Source: Apoderus coryli
Taxonomy: Eukaryota > Arthropoda > Insecta > Coleoptera > Attelabidae
Assembly: GCA_911728435.2 (NCBI GenBank)
Contig: OU452200.1
Coordinates: 1,550,001 to 1,614,000 of the forward strand
Reading direction: 5' to 3'
DNA: 64,000 bases
Shown: positions 32,741 through 44,739 of the stretch, piece by piece
How the letters are laid out: every line of letters begins with the position of its first letter
How positions within the stretch are numbered: position 1 is the first letter of the stretch
The notes under the pieces: generated by a model
What the model was told of the DNA's origin: nothing
Database searches by the model: none
Seen by the model: only the letters and a program-made list of their open reading frames with translations
Made by a program: the position numbers and the translations under genes

Positions 32741-33849
32741 TAACTCCTCTGTAGTCAACAAAATTGAGTGATTTTGGTTTTAAAAAACCAAGCAAAAATC
32801 TCTGTGACAGGCGTAGCAATTTACTGTTGCGCCTGGCGAAAGCTAATGTGCAGAAAACAAGTATTAATGTTTTGCTAAGTTTCAAAATTGAATTCGTAAA
32901 TTTCCAAAAATGTAATTCCATAGTGTAACAACTTCATCAAATTTCAAAATCCTGACATGTCGAAAGTTTAAAATTAAAAACAAGATGATTGTTATAAACT
33001 GTAAAATTTTCTTTTTTCGGAAATTTTGCAAAACTATTTGACCTATATACAGACCAAATTAATCCCATTTTTTCGTAAATTTTATTATCGTAAGATTAGT
33101 CCTTGAACTAGTAGCTTTACCGTGGATATAAATAGATACATGGAAAATGTTGCACTCTGTATAAACGATATGCGACTTAGTTAAGTTTCACCGCCTTTGT
33201 CCAATAATAATAACGATTATCTCTCCACTACGTATACTTATATGTATAGGTTTTGTTTAGTTTATGACCATGTTCATTAATAGAGTATCTATCTATGTAG
33301 GCATATATACATTGTTGGCTTAGCAGACAGAATTAATTGTGCAATTAAACAAGAGATATTATAGGGATTATTCGGATTTTTTTTATTCTGTTTTGATAAT
33401 ACAAAAATGGTTTACATACGCAGTGATTCGTATCATTTTTCTGTACAAGATACATTTCAATGAAACCCCGAAAAACAAGAAACTGACATTTTTGAATTGA
33501 CAATAATCTCGAGGCCCCTCCAATTTTCTGGTTCGTTGCTTAAGAGTATCATATGCTACGGATTCAATTCCCTCTCAACTTTGTGGTGAAGTTCTTCTGA
33601 AAGTTGTCGTTTTTTTTTAGTTTCGTCACTAGGGAGGTTTAGAAATGGGATGTGTTTGAACAGAGGTGTCCAGGCTCCCAATTTGTATACATAATCATCT
33701 ATACTTAAGTTAAACCTGTTTTTCACAATAAATCGTTCATCCTAAAGACAAATCATATTCAATACTAACTCCAATGCAGTTTATGACATAGGTGTCTGCG
33801 AAACCCAATATTCTAAGTTCAACCAATATTTCGTGGATGAGAGGACGTT
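32741..33849. other. No feature seen
   Basis: AT-rich spacer between the recombinase remnant and a LINE fragment; nothing recognised. Confidence 0.5.
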
Positions 33850-34580
33850 TAGTTTAGTTACTTGCCAATAAGAGGCTGCTGGTGACAGATATCAGTTGTC
33901 GTCCGGCGAGAGATGAGGGAATACACTGTAATTTCAAGCGCTGAGGCAAATTATTCACTAAAAGAGAGAGTATTTACATATGCAACATTAAATTCAAATT
34001 ATATCTTAGTTCATAGTTGGATGATTGACTAATGCTGGTAAAGTTACTGATATTGAAATAGACATAGAAATCACATTCCAAAATGTAAATTGATAATCTT
34101 CAGATCTCTAAACAATTGACGACATGAGTATCTTGCTGATTCAAATGTCATCGTTCTCATGATCCTGATTTGCAATAAAACTATTTGATCTATGCGTCGT
34201 GAGTTACCCCACAGTACAATAGAATAACAAAAAACAGAGTGAACATTAGCAAATTAGAACGAACAAAGTTCCTTATCTTCCAGATTAAAAACGTAAACTT
34301 GCAGAGCTTTCCTGAAATAACCCCGATTTGCCCATACCAATTCAACTGTGAGTCAATCTCTACACCCAATAATTTTACACAGGATCTCTGTACAAGCCGA
34401 TGATCGCCATTCTCAACTCAAAGAACCCAAATTCAGCACCAAATCATTAGCGCCACAATAACCTCTCATTTGTTCCTAGCATTCATGTGCCTTTGATCTT
34501 AGATCTCTAACATTATCATCAGATATTATGGCTGAGGTATCGTCTGCTAAAAGCGTTTGAAGCCAACCTATTCATTGTTT
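33850..34580 (-). mobile_element. LINE RT fragment, heavily decayed
   Basis: Minus strand. LLADDTSAIISDDN (34555-34515; the second residue would normally be Tyr or Phe before ADD), then RSKAHECWEQMRGYCGANDL and VLN. In shifting frames, remnants of WYGQIGVISGKLCKFTF, LWGNSRRIDQIVLLQIRIMR and SCRQLFRDLKI follow. Order and content are those of the post-palm part of a LINE RT. Many frame breaks. It belongs to a different family from the FADDLKL copies. Confidence 0.6.
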
Positions 34581-35560
34581 ATATTTATTGTTCGGCAGGC
34601 TATAGTCCTCGCGAATGGAAGTGTATTTTTTTCTCTTGAGGTTTTACTTTCCCGCTCGGGGAAAGTATTGTGAACGCGCTAAAAAATTTAGATAAAAACG
34701 GATATAACCGTGGTTGTAATCGCTTTAGCCTTGGTATAGGGGTGGACACAACTGCTAAATTTTCATGTATCAGTAGGGGTCGAGTGATACATTAATTTAA
34801 TGGATTTTTTATCTGATTTACAGCGATAGGTTACTGTCGATATTTGCTTCCATAATTCCATAAATTGCATTTGAAATTTAATTTAATTTAATTTAATAAT
34901 GACAATAATTGTAAATGCTGCTAAATCCGCCCTCTAACTCTCATTAAAATAATATCAGGGCAATAACAAATAGGCACTGAACTATTTCATAAATCCACTG
35001 TTTTTTTCTCTTTCTATCGCAGAAAATTCTTCAAAAACACACTTGCCGGCGTCTTTTATATACTGCATGGTGTAGTAGTCGCACATTTATACTGAAAGCT
35101 TATTAAGGCGAATGTTTATGAGCTTTTTCAATAAGAATAAGTGCGAATACGCAACAGAAAGGGGCGTTTTATAATGTAGTCATGGAAATTTATATGGGTA
35201 AATGTTGGTATATTGAGTCGGAGACCTCTTTGTGCATAAAACACCTTTTTCTTGAACATATATACGAATAGTGCGGTAGATTTACGTTGTCGTTTCTAAG
35301 TGACTATCTGTAACACTGCTGTATTTTCGTTGTTTTGTGTAAGTTTCATAAAAAAAAAGTTTATTTAAATTCGTCAACATGTTAAAATATAAAAGTTCTT
35401 GGGATAATGAATAATATTAAATATTTGGATGTCCAAAAATATCTCGTTTATTGAACTTCTTTCTCCAAGCCTATATGATGAATGATGTTGACGTGCTTTC
35501 TATTTGGACAAAACTCAGCATAAAGTTGTCAAGCTTTCAAAGATTTGTAATTTTCTTTGG
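34581..35560. other. No gene recognised
   Basis: AT-rich, with a short (AATTT)n run at 34875-34898. Nothing else supported. Confidence 0.5.
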
Positions 35561-35564
35561 CATA

Positions 35565-35658
35565 GGCTTTAGAGACTCGAGTAGTGTGGATTGTTGAATC
35601 TAAACGTGGTCGTACCAGCACAAATGATGCAGAGCGCAGTGGACGCCCAAATGAGAGT
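35565..35658 (+). mobile_element. Mariner transposase N-terminal scrap
   Basis: Plus strand reads ESKRGRTSTNDAERSGRPNE, closely resembling the linker FKRGRTSTNDAERSGRP after the first helix-turn-helix of mariner transposases. The frame closes at once on both sides. It abuts the truncated end of the antisense LINE, giving a chimeric minus-strand open frame. Confidence 0.6.
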
Positions 35659-35659
35659 A

Positions 35660-36420
35660 TATAATGGTCAATGCGGTCAAATGCCTTACGGAAATCCGTA
35701 TATACAACATCTACCTGAGATCGATCATCCAGGGCCTCACATATATGTGAAAAGGAGGACAAGTTAGTTAGACAAGAACGTCCTCCAATAAAACCGTGCT
35801 GATATGGAGACAATAAAATTTTTACTTGCGGATTCAGTTTATTGTGCAAGGCAATCTCGAAAATTTTGGCAAAATTGCAGATCAATGCAACAGGCATATA
35901 ATTGTCAATTAATGATGTATCGCCCTTTTTAAATACAGGAATAATGCTAGCAGATTTCCACAATGAAAGAAATATGTTGGTGGATAAAACCAAATTATAA
36001 ATGTGCAAGAGAAAGCTCAAAAATGCAGACACACAATCCTTTACCAGAAAGCGCGGAATATTATCAGTGCCAGCCGTGAACTTGTTCTTTAACTTCCTGC
36101 AAGCGCCGATTATGTCGTCTCTATCCAAAGCCGAAACTTCTATACTATTCGAGTGTGGCATGTGCAAGTCTGGAACAGTAGGCGATGAGCGTGCATAAAC
36201 ACTTTCAAAATATCCACTAAATGCGTCAACAATATCCTGCGGTCCAGAATAGGTTATCCCATCAGAGTCCCTCATCACTCCCGGCGTCCTGGATATATTG
36301 AGTCTACTATGAATAAAAGACCAAAAATTTTTGGAGTCAGACATAACTAAGGCCTCACATTCCTGTATATATTCCGTGTAAGTAGCATCTATTTGATCAA
36401 TAAAATGGAATGGAATTTAT
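35660..36420 (-). mobile_element. LINE, region between endonuclease and RT plus RT fingers
   Basis: Minus-strand frame with ECEALVMSDSKNFWSFI and HSRLNISRTPGVM, the conserved inter-domain segment, then DIVDAFSGYFESVY, LKNKFTAGTDNIPRFLVKDC, SASIIPVFKKGDTSLIDNYM, ICNFAKIFEIALHNKL, QHGFIGGRSCLTNLSSF and VDVVYTDFRKAFDRIDHYIL with the first catalytic Asp. It stops there, where a mariner scrap begins. This complements the FADDLKL copies that keep only the 3' half and probably belongs to the same family. Confidence 0.85.
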
Positions 36421-37059
36421 CGTCGATATGTCCTATGGACTTATTGAGAAAAGCGGGGAAAATTAGAAGGAAGCCACCGTAAAAAACAATTTCAAATCTA
36501 ATAACGAATTCTAATTGAGATTATTTTGAAAATTTCGGAATAAATATAAACAGATGTAAGCTAAGGATGGAAAAAGACGTGAATTATAACTAACTTCACT
36601 TATAACGAACTTAAAAACATCATAGACAACTGCAATAATGCGAGACTCCAGAAGAAATTAAAAAACCTTCTTTGTCCTTTCCTATATAATCTTGCTTAGA
36701 GGAGAGAAGAAGGTGCCATTTTTCAAGGAAGAAGGAGACAGACAAAGTTTATTTCTTTCTCCTTCAAACGTTCAAAACTGTATCTATTAAAATAGGAACA
36801 AAAAATATATTTCTAACATTTTAAGAAGGAACACAGCCAGTCCATTTAATCGGTTCTGAAAAGGATTTTTACTTTTAGAAAATTGTATGCAGATATTAAA
36901 AAGAAATCAGCTGTGACATATACGAGTATTTTCTTAGATATGAGTTCATCCTCTTCGGCGCAGAGAACATGATCTTTCCGAAGTGGCATTTCTTACAGGC
37001 AATGTGGCGCATACTTACAGCAATCTAAAGATATTTCGATACATTTCTAACTTGCAGAG
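36421..37059. other. No feature seen
   Basis: No gene or repeat recognised. Confidence 0.45.
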
Positions 37060-37145
37060 CCAAGGCGTTTATAGGTTTTTCTTCCAGCGATACTATTTTA
37101 GAATTTTCGATATTTGCTCTCTGTGGATCCCCCCACACAGAAATC
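37060..37145 (-). mobile_element. Possible LINE thumb fragment
   Basis: The minus strand reads ISVWGDPQRANIENSKI and LALQVRN, resembling the WG....NI..IQRFQ segment of jockey/I-type LINE thumbs. Very short and decayed. Confidence 0.35.
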
Positions 37146-38317
37146 AGTAGTAAAGAATAAGAATCAGTAGTCGTACAGAAATCGAAGCCACAAAGAAAGT
37201 AAGAAAATTTCTTGCCTAGAATTATTAATAATTATTGTAGGATTTACAATAAACAGTAATTGTTCTTCTTATTAAAATGTTGTCTAAATACGAGTATAAT
37301 TTGTTTATCTCTTTTTATTAATTTATTCGGAAAAATTCTCCAGCATTCGTACATAAAAATTAACCAGAAAATTGTGAAAAATTGGGGGTGGCTGCTTTGA
37401 AACAACGAAAAAAACTCCGAAACACATACCCCGGAAAATAAAACTTGACAAGGAGCACATAATTCCAACTGACACTCGACATTCCCAAGTGTTATATGAA
37501 GACAAATTTGTATTTTTATATCTCGCAGATTCCAACATATCGGTAGATTTAAAATAAAGGAAAAAAGTCGATACGTTTATACACACACATACAGGCAAAA
37601 GCAAGTAACCCAATGGATTTTTAATTAACAAATTTTCCAATCGGACGTTATAAACGGTCGTGACATCGCATCGCAACTTCATGTATACTCGGAAGATATG
37701 CCAACAATGCATCTCGTCCCCAGGACGAACGAAATGTCTCTTCTCAAGCTGTAGCAGTATAGCGACCGGGTAAGAAGAGTTGTCTTATTTAAGATTTCAA
37801 AACACGTAACACGTATTTATACGAAACCGAAAAAAAATCTTTAAAATATCCAATTAGTTGTCCGTAATGTGCAAGATAAGGTAGTTTTTCAACTGTGCAA
37901 CGACAGATAATCCGACTGCTTTTTTCGCGGGAATCAAGCCATCGGGCAAAACAATGTGTGTCCGATTGCCAGGAGCGTCACTAAAGGCACTACTTCCTCA
38001 AATAATTTCCGAGTGAAATATTATAGTTATTTTTGTTTCAACTACCTAAAATGAAGTTGAAAACTTCATTTAGTTAGGTACATGTGACACTATTTTTTGG
38101 CATATACGCTCCCAAAATTTTGTTGAACGTTACCCTAATTCGCAAATGTCGTAAGTCCAATTTGACCTATTTTACAGGGTAACAAATAAACCTATTTGCA
38201 AATGCTCGAGCCTACAATAGCATTATAATGCTTGTACACATTTCGCAACGGTAGTTACAAACAAAAATTTATCTATAAATTGTACTTTAGGTTTAACCAA
38301 TTCTAAAACTATGTTTC
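37146..38317. other. No gene recognised
   Basis: Only short open frames; none identified. Confidence 0.45.
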
Positions 38318-38485
38318 ATTATCCAGTGGTACCACAAGAAGTGGAAAAAGTAATAACGAAGCTCCCCAACAAAAAATCTACAGGTATAGATAGTATACCA
38401 ATAAAGTTAATAAAAAAGTCTTCTGATGTACTTTGTCCTGTACTAGCGGAGTTAACCAATATGTCAATAAATTGAGATGTTGAGA
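38318..38485 (+). mobile_element. LINE host copy, 5' part (interrupted by jockey)
   Basis: Encodes VPQEVEKVITKLPNKKSTGI and SIPIKLIKKSSDVLC, the segment just before the RT fingers. After LTNMSIN there is a stop and the copy is split by a jockey insertion. It resumes at 39032 with VENYRRIALLST. About 20 residues expected between SIN and VENYR are absent, so a small deletion preceded or accompanied the damage. Confidence 0.8.
38477..38485. repeat. Target-site duplication, copy 1 (jockey B)
   Basis: ATGTTGAGA, repeated at 39032-39040, bracketing the short jockey copy. Confidence 0.85.
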
Positions 38486-39031
38486 TACGCGGCACCATCG
38501 TACCTGAAACGATTAGAGTCCACGGAGAACAAGGCGAGAAGGATGGCAGTGGGTGCACCCTGGTTTGTGTCAAACGCACAGATCCGAAGGGACCTCAAAC
38601 TCGATGCCCTAAGGGACGTCATGAGGTTGAGAGCCCAGAAGGTCTTTGCAATGGCAGAGACCCATGCAAACCCACTGATTCGCGAAGCAGTCAACTACAA
38701 TGTAGAAGACAGTGCCAGGCGGTACCGGAAACCGAGGAGTCAACTCTGACGAAGGAATCCACAGGACTAGGACACCAATAATTATTGTTTCTTTCAGGTC
38801 AGGTATACTCATCTAAATGTATGTTTCAGAGTATTTTCTAGGCACCACCAACAGAGGACAACAGCAACAGATGACAATCAAGCGAGGACATGGAAAAGGG
38901 AGGGTTCCCGAGCCATACTACAAAGATAAAGCAGAGTTTTAGTTTGGGTTAGAGTCCCACACTACCTAGGGAAGTGGTAAGGAACTCCCTAGGTGTCATG
39001 ATGATTTCTCTGCCTTGGCATAATCAAAAAA
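38486..39031 (+). mobile_element. Jockey LINE, short 5'-truncated copy
   Basis: Last part of ORF2 (APSYLKRLESTENKARRMAV to YRKPRSQL, stop near 38749) plus the 3' UTR and a short A-rich tail. It matches the 3' end of the 14706-16922 element with few differences, including the CCCTAGGTGTCATGATGATT block before the tail. It is bounded by a 9-bp duplication and lies inside another LINE. The close match to the first copy suggests recent activity of this family. Confidence 0.93.
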
Positions 39032-39040
39032 ATGTTGAGA
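39032..39040. repeat. Target-site duplication, copy 2 (jockey B)
   Basis: ATGTTGAGA, identical to 38477-38485, directly after the A-rich tail of the jockey copy. Confidence 0.85.
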
Positions 39041-40055
39041 ATTACAGGCGGATAGCTTTGCTGAGTACTATATCCAAAATAATTGAGAAGCTTGTGGCGG
39101 AGAGAATCTTCCAGTTTTTGAATGTTTGTAATGTGTTGATTGGATGCCAGCATGGTTTCAGGCAGGGGTTCTCAACTGAGATGTGCACCTGTGAGTTTGT
39201 CCAGCATGTGCACAGCTTGACCGATGGTGGCTCTTATGTGGTTGCATTATTATTTGATCTCTCAAGTGTATTTGATGTGGTTGATAAAAACTTTTTGTGT
39301 CGGAAATTGGAAAGGATTGGTATACGTGGTCCTATAAACAAATGGATACATTCATATCTGAGTGACAGAAAGATAGCTGTCAAAATTGACTCGGTGGTGT
39401 CAAGTTTTCAGGACATTGATTTGGGGACTCCTCAGGGCAGCATACTTGGTCTACTGCTGTTCTTACTTTACGTTCACGATCTTCCTATGAATATAACGCA
39501 TGGTTCCCTTAATATGTATGCTGATGACACCACCATATTATTGTCTGATAGGGATCCTGAAGTCCTCAAGCAAAATATCAATGACACACTCAGTTAGTTT
39601 CAGAACTGGTGCCAAAAAAATCGACTGATCATCAATTACGATACATACAGGGCTCTAGACTTTGATATCAGTTTTGATCAGATCCGATTATCGATGTCAA
39701 GGTCCACCAAATTGTTGGGATTGTTCATGGATTCTGATTTGAGCTGGGTAACACACGTAGACCCCCTATGTAAAAAGATGAGCAAAAGCTTGTGCATGTT
39801 GAGTTCCTTGAGGACTTTCATGAATTTGAGTCTACTAGAAGATGGGACCAATTACATTTGCCTCGCCCGGGGCATGAATTCCTCAAGAGATCGCCGACAT
39901 ATGCTGGTTGCCATTATTACAATCTACTCCCCGTAGACATAAGGAGCTGTCTATCAGAGACTGTATTTAAAAAAAAGTTAAAATTCTTTTTGACGAGCAA
40001 CGCATTCTATAATTTGCAAGAGTTTGCTGCTGTGGCTCAAAAATTTAATTCTTGA
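39032..40055 (+). mobile_element. LINE host copy, RT and C-terminal part
   Basis: Continuation of the LINE interrupted at 38485. NYRRIALLSTISKIIEKL, QHGFRQGFSTEMCTCEF, ALLFDLSSVFDVVDKNFL (first Asp), LGTPQGSILGLLLFLLYVHD and LNMYADDTTILLSDRD (YADD). After a stop near 39597, STKLLGLFMDSDLSWVTHVD follows. A deletion then joins the thumb directly to the C-terminus, GCHYYNLLPVDIRSCL and FFLTSNAFYNLQEF. The first 20 or so codons of the open frame starting at 38974 come from the jockey 3' UTR and are not LINE protein. Confidence 0.88.
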
Positions 40056-41400
40056 ATTCTTGTGTTTTCCTTTGTGTGAGTTTGGCTGTCTTATCTGTGT
40101 TGCGTTTTTATATATATTGTGTGTTTTATATTGTAGATTATATTGACGCGTTTATGTACAAAAGAATGTGAAATTATAATTATTGTTGGTTCTACTCATT
40201 ATTTTAATTCAGTTTTTGTATCTATCTTTCTTTGTTGTGTTATTTTAGTTTTACTTGACGTGCCAATGTACTTGTTAATGTATCAATTATTTTTATAGCA
40301 CTCTCCACATGCGGGGTGAGCAGAGTGGACCCTAAAAAGAACTGCTCAGTCACAAGTGCAGGACACTTGCCGCCTACGTGCCGTTTTGTCACTAGGAGCT
40401 TCCAGATCACACAATCCTGCTCCCGTCGCGACTCCTCGATCTCTGCAGGGCTTTTTATGGTGACGTTTGGACTTCTTCTTCGTTGGAAAACGCCTGTGTG
40501 TGAAATTTTTGTTGCTGCACATCTGCAATCATACAACTCCTGACAGAACCTGAAGTCCGACCCAATGGCGTAGTGTCTACGCCGATTGGAGACTCAATCA
40601 CTGCTGCAATCTGGAAAATCTGTTGCAATCTGTTGCTGGGGTGTCAATGGATGCGTGAGTAAGATGGCGGGTTCGCATTCTAGACGACGCTTAAGGGCAT
40701 GGAGCATCAATTTGTTTTTGTTTAATTTCTAGTATTTTGGCATAGCGATCACATAATTTCGATATAATATATTAATGAATATTGGAATGAAAATAATTTC
40801 ATAAATAAAAAAATAAAAAAACTAGACACATTTACTTTGTAAAATAAAAATCTATCGCCACTACTGAAGGGAGTTTTCAGCACCAACAGTAAGTAGTAGC
40901 ACTAAAACGAGATAGAGAGAGTTCAAAGGACTGGAAACTTTACGTACGCGACCAGTACTCACTAGGTACTACTATTGTTTACTTTTATTTGTCGTATAAA
41001 TAATTGTAACCTGTTATATGAGTCACACAAACTGATACGAGAGCGCTCTCTGTGGCTATGTGTGTGCTGTTTTATTTTTTGTGTGATTTCATTATTTTAT
41101 ATTCTACTTCTTATCCTTCTTCCGACTATGTATATTATATTGATGGTTATATCCATGAAATGTCACCATCTGTTAGCAGAATTTGTGATATTTGGATTCA
41201 TTTTTGTCTTAATGTGTGTGGGGAATTTCGACTTGTTGATTTGAGGTGCAAATTTATTATATTGAATTAATTCAGTTGCAAAGGCAGGCTAATTTTGGGT
41301 AGCGAATGTTTACTTAAACAATACGCCACTGGACTTAAAACTCAGCCAGAAGACATTGATGACCTCAACACTAGAATAGAATAGGACACAAAATTCAACG
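40056..41400. other. No gene recognised; one strong hairpin
   Basis: Unidentified open frames at 40240-40540 on both strands. A 12-bp hairpin with one bulged base lies at 40562-40589 (CCAATGGCGTAG TGT CTACGCC G ATTGG). From about 40730 on the sequence is AT-rich. Confidence 0.45.
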
Positions 41401-41969
41401 AACAGAGGTTTTGAAGAACGGTTTTGCAGGAATTCTAAAAGAAAGTCTGAAAGTACCAAGTGTGCTCGCTATTCGTCGATTTGTTGAAAATGTTGAGCGT
41501 ACATTTTCTTTACATAATGTTCAAGTGCCAATAAGACAAAGAACCGCCCGAAGTAATGCAAATATTGCTGCCGTTCAGGTAAGTGTTGCTGAAGACCGCA
41601 ATTTGTCGATTCCAAGACGTTCTCAACTATTGGGACTGTCTCAAAGCACAACCTGGTGGATTTTGAGAAAGGATTTGGGTTTGCATCCGTATATAATTGT
41701 TCTCACTCAAGAACTGAAGCCATTGGACCAGCGTAAACGTCGTGAATTTGCTGATTTTGCCTTGGAATCATCGATGAGGCACACTTTCATCTGAGTGGTG
41801 CCGTAAATAAACAAAACTGTCGATTCTGGTGCGAAGAAAATCCACAAATCATTCATGAAAAACCATTACATTGACCTAAATTGGCAGTTTGGTGTGGTTT
41901 TTGATCTGGTGGAATCGGTGGAATCATCGGTCCGTACTTCTTTCGAAATGATGCTGGTAACACCGTTAC
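41401..41969 (+). mobile_element. Mariner transposase, N-terminal half (split by RTE LINE)
   Basis: Encodes the DNA-binding part and first catalytic region of a Tc1/mariner transposase. FVENVERTFSLHNVQVPIRQ, RTARSNANIAAVQVSVAED and RSQLLGLSQSTTWWILRKDL (helix-turn-helix), then LTQELKPLDQRKRREFADF. In another frame after 41760 come DEAHFHLSGAVNKQNCRFW with the first catalytic Asp, and GPYFFRNDAGNTVT. At 41959-41969 the gene is cut by a LINE. Coding resumes at 43689 with VNEKRYRSMI, exactly where the uninterrupted family would continue. Confidence 0.88.
41959..41969. repeat. Target-site duplication, copy 1 (RTE LINE)
   Basis: AACACCGTTAC, repeated at 43678-43688. Removing one copy plus the LINE restores the mariner reading frame across NTVT-VNEK. 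Confidence 0.92.
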
Positions 41970-43677
41970 ACTTGCAAGAACAGCACGATGAGTATAACCT
42001 GCACAAGAAAATAAAAGAAACAGCTGGAATGTACAGGAAACGGACTTTCTCTAATATACAAAATGAACAAGGACAAATGGCACAAGATAACGCACAGAGA
42101 AAAGCTATTTGGGAACAATATATTAGTAATCTTTTTGCAGATGATAGACCTCAGTTAGAAGATAATCAGGAAGATGACCTGTCTGGACTGTCAATTATAA
42201 TAGAAGAGATTACTAGGGCAATAAAAAGCTCGAAAGATAAGAAATCGGTTGGACCAGATTTAGTGCCTGTTGAACTGCTCAAATTACTAGACAACGAAAG
42301 TATTAAGAGGCTACAAAGACTTTTCAACCAAATTTACAACACAGGAAAATTCCCAACCAAATGGCTTACATCTCTTTTTATTCCACTCCCAAAGAAGAGC
42401 AACGCAACAAGATGTGAAGATCACAGATTGATCAGCTTGATGAGCCACACTCTGAAAGTGTTTCTGAAGGTCATTCACTACAGAATTTCCACAAAATGCG
42501 AAAGCGCTGTTGGATCCTCTCAATTCGGATTTAGAAGGGGTCTCGGTACCAGAGAGGCACTGGTCGCAACCCAAGTGTTGGTTCAGAACTGTTATGATCA
42601 GAGAAAAGATGTAGCGATGTGTTTCATAGATTACGAAAAAGCATTTGATAGAGTGCAACATCACAAACTCGTTCAAATGCTGAGGCGAATTGATATAGAT
42701 CAAAAGGACATACGCTGTATTGAAAGCTTGTACTGGAACCAATCAGCGGCAGTTAGATCTGACAGCGAAGTTACGAAAGCACAGAAAATCCTTAGAGGTG
42801 TAAGACAGGGATGTATCCTCTCCCCACTTCTGTTTAACATTTACTCTGAAAATATCTTCCAGGAAGCTCTCGAAGGACAACAATTGGGCATCAAAGTAAA
42901 TGGCACATGGATCAACAATATACGGTATGGAGACGACACAGTCCTGATAGCAGACAATATGAATGACCTCCAAAGACTCCTGGACATGGTTGGAATGCAC
43001 GGCCGACGCATGGGAATCAACATCAACATAAAAATTGGATGAGTTCCGGAATGCGGAACTTACATACGATAGTGAAGACATAGAACGAGTTAAAAAGTTT
43101 AACTATCTGGGGACTTGGATATGTGAAGACTGGTCTTCAGATGCAGAAATCAGGTACAGGATAGAAAAAGCGAGGAGCTCATTCATGAGATTCAAAAACG
43201 TCTTTACGAACTCCGACTTTGACCTCAATCTCAGAATAAGATTCACAAAGTGTTATGTATGGGCCGTACTGTTGTATGGTATGGAAGGCTGGACAGTGAA
43301 GGCTAGCACAATGAATAGGCTAGAAGCATTTGAAATGTGGATCTATCGAAGAATCCTGAAAGTCCCATGGACAGCAAGAAAGACCAACGAGGAAATTTTG
43401 AGGACGATAGGAAGAGAACGCGAATTGCTGGACACGATAAAGCGCAGGAAAACAGCGTATCTGGGGCATGTGATACGCAACGAAAGGTACCATTTCCTAC
43501 AATTAATAATAGAAGGAAGAAGGGGTGTAGGCAGAAAGAGGATGTCGTGGCTTCGAAACATCAAGCATTGGACAGGAATAGGAACCACAGGAGAATTAAT
43601 TCACACCACCAGAGATAAGAAAAAATGGTCAGAAGTGATCGCAAACATCCATTAATGGATAGCAGCGGAAGAAGAAG
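41970..43677 (+). mobile_element. RTE-type LINE inserted in mariner
   Basis: 5'-truncated LINE of the endonuclease-reverse-transcriptase type, probably RTE-like. The first frame has KSSKDKKSVGPDLVPVELLK, FIPLPKKSNATRCEDHRL, SSQFGFRRGLGTREAL, AMCFIDYEKAFDRVQHHKL (first Asp), RGVRQGCILSPLLFNIYSEN, then NIRYGDDTVLIADNMNDLQ, where Gly replaces the usual Ala of YADD. A small deletion and frameshift at about 43040 moves to a second frame: VKKFNYLGTWICEDW, GMEGWTVKASTMNRLEAFEM and the family-typical end IEGRRGVGRKRMSWLRNIKH. The tail is a short GAA-rich run. The open frame from 41855 starts in mariner sequence and is chimeric. Confidence 0.92.
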
Positions 43678-43688
43678 AACACCGTTAC
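43678..43688. repeat. Target-site duplication, copy 2 (RTE LINE)
   Basis: AACACCGTTAC, identical to 41959-41969, directly after the GAAGAAG tail. Confidence 0.92.
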
Positions 43689-43998
43689 TGTAAATGAAAA
43701 GCGGTATAGATCGATGATAACCAACTTGTTATGGCCGATTTTGGAAGAAGTTGATCTTGGCAACATTTGGTTCCAGCAAGACGGGGCTACGTGCCACACA
43801 GCAAATGCAACAATTGAATTATTGCGAGAAAAGTTTGGAGATTCGATTATTTCAAAAAATTGTGATTTTGAATGGCTTTCAAGAAGTTGTGATTTAACAC
43901 CATTAGATTATTTCTTGTGGGGTTATTTAAAGTCATTGGTCTTTCGAAATAAACCAGATTCTCTTCAAGCTTTACAATTTCATGTAATTTTTTGTTGA
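43689..43998 (+). mobile_element. Mariner transposase, C-terminal half
   Basis: Second part of the split mariner gene: EEVDLGNIWFQQDGATCHTA with the second catalytic Asp, LLREKFGDSIISKNCDF and SCDLTPLDYFLWGYLKSL with the third. The usual C-terminal extension is lost after ALQFHVIF. Terminal inverted repeats were not found on either side. Confidence 0.88.
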
Positions 43999-44739
43999 AA
44001 TAGGTAAACGCTCTTAAATTCTGAAATAAACATCTGGATTTACACTTACTTGAAGAAAACTCTATCCAATACCTATAATACAAACTTAAAAGCCGCCTCT
44101 TTAATTCCATCAAACACTGTCATATAGTAAGCATTAATAGAGCTTTATAAAGTCAATTCTAAAACAGCTTTTCAGACGTATCATAGTTCAGATAATATCT
44201 CAACTCTCTTTGTCAAAGCAATGCAAGAAAAATATATGTAGGCAGTTTTGTGAAGAGATATAAAACAGATATTGACAATAATAAGTGTGCTATAACCTTT
44301 ACTGGTAACACAATATGATCTGAAACAGAAGTAGAAAATATACGAACGTAAAAAAATACAAAGAAATTCTAAAAAGATTTTATCATCTTCATCGCAATGA
44401 TCGTCAGTCATCGTACATATGGTCGTAAATAAATTTAATGTTGCGAATTCATCATACGTTTAAACATTTATGAGCGATCTTCATTACCTGGCCATTGCTA
44501 TTATAGCTTGCGAGCAATGTTTTCTTTTTATTTTATTTGTTTGGTTTTTAATTTTAAATTGTTTATCTTTGTTTTGTTTCATCTAAATTTTTATGGGTAA
44601 CGTTACAGTTTAGGTAAACTCATCCTGGTTTATTAATTTTGAAATAAAAAATTATTAAATGGAATGATATCGGCAATATACAGCAAAAAAATCGGTGCTG
44701 TGTCGCCCAAAACTTTCCCGACATGATATAATCGGGGCT
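43999..44739. other. No feature seen
   Basis: AT-rich flank of the mariner element; nothing recognised. Confidence 0.5.

Noticed and set aside
42311..42742. Minus-strand 143-residue open frame
   Set aside because: Antisense shadow of the RTE reverse transcriptase.
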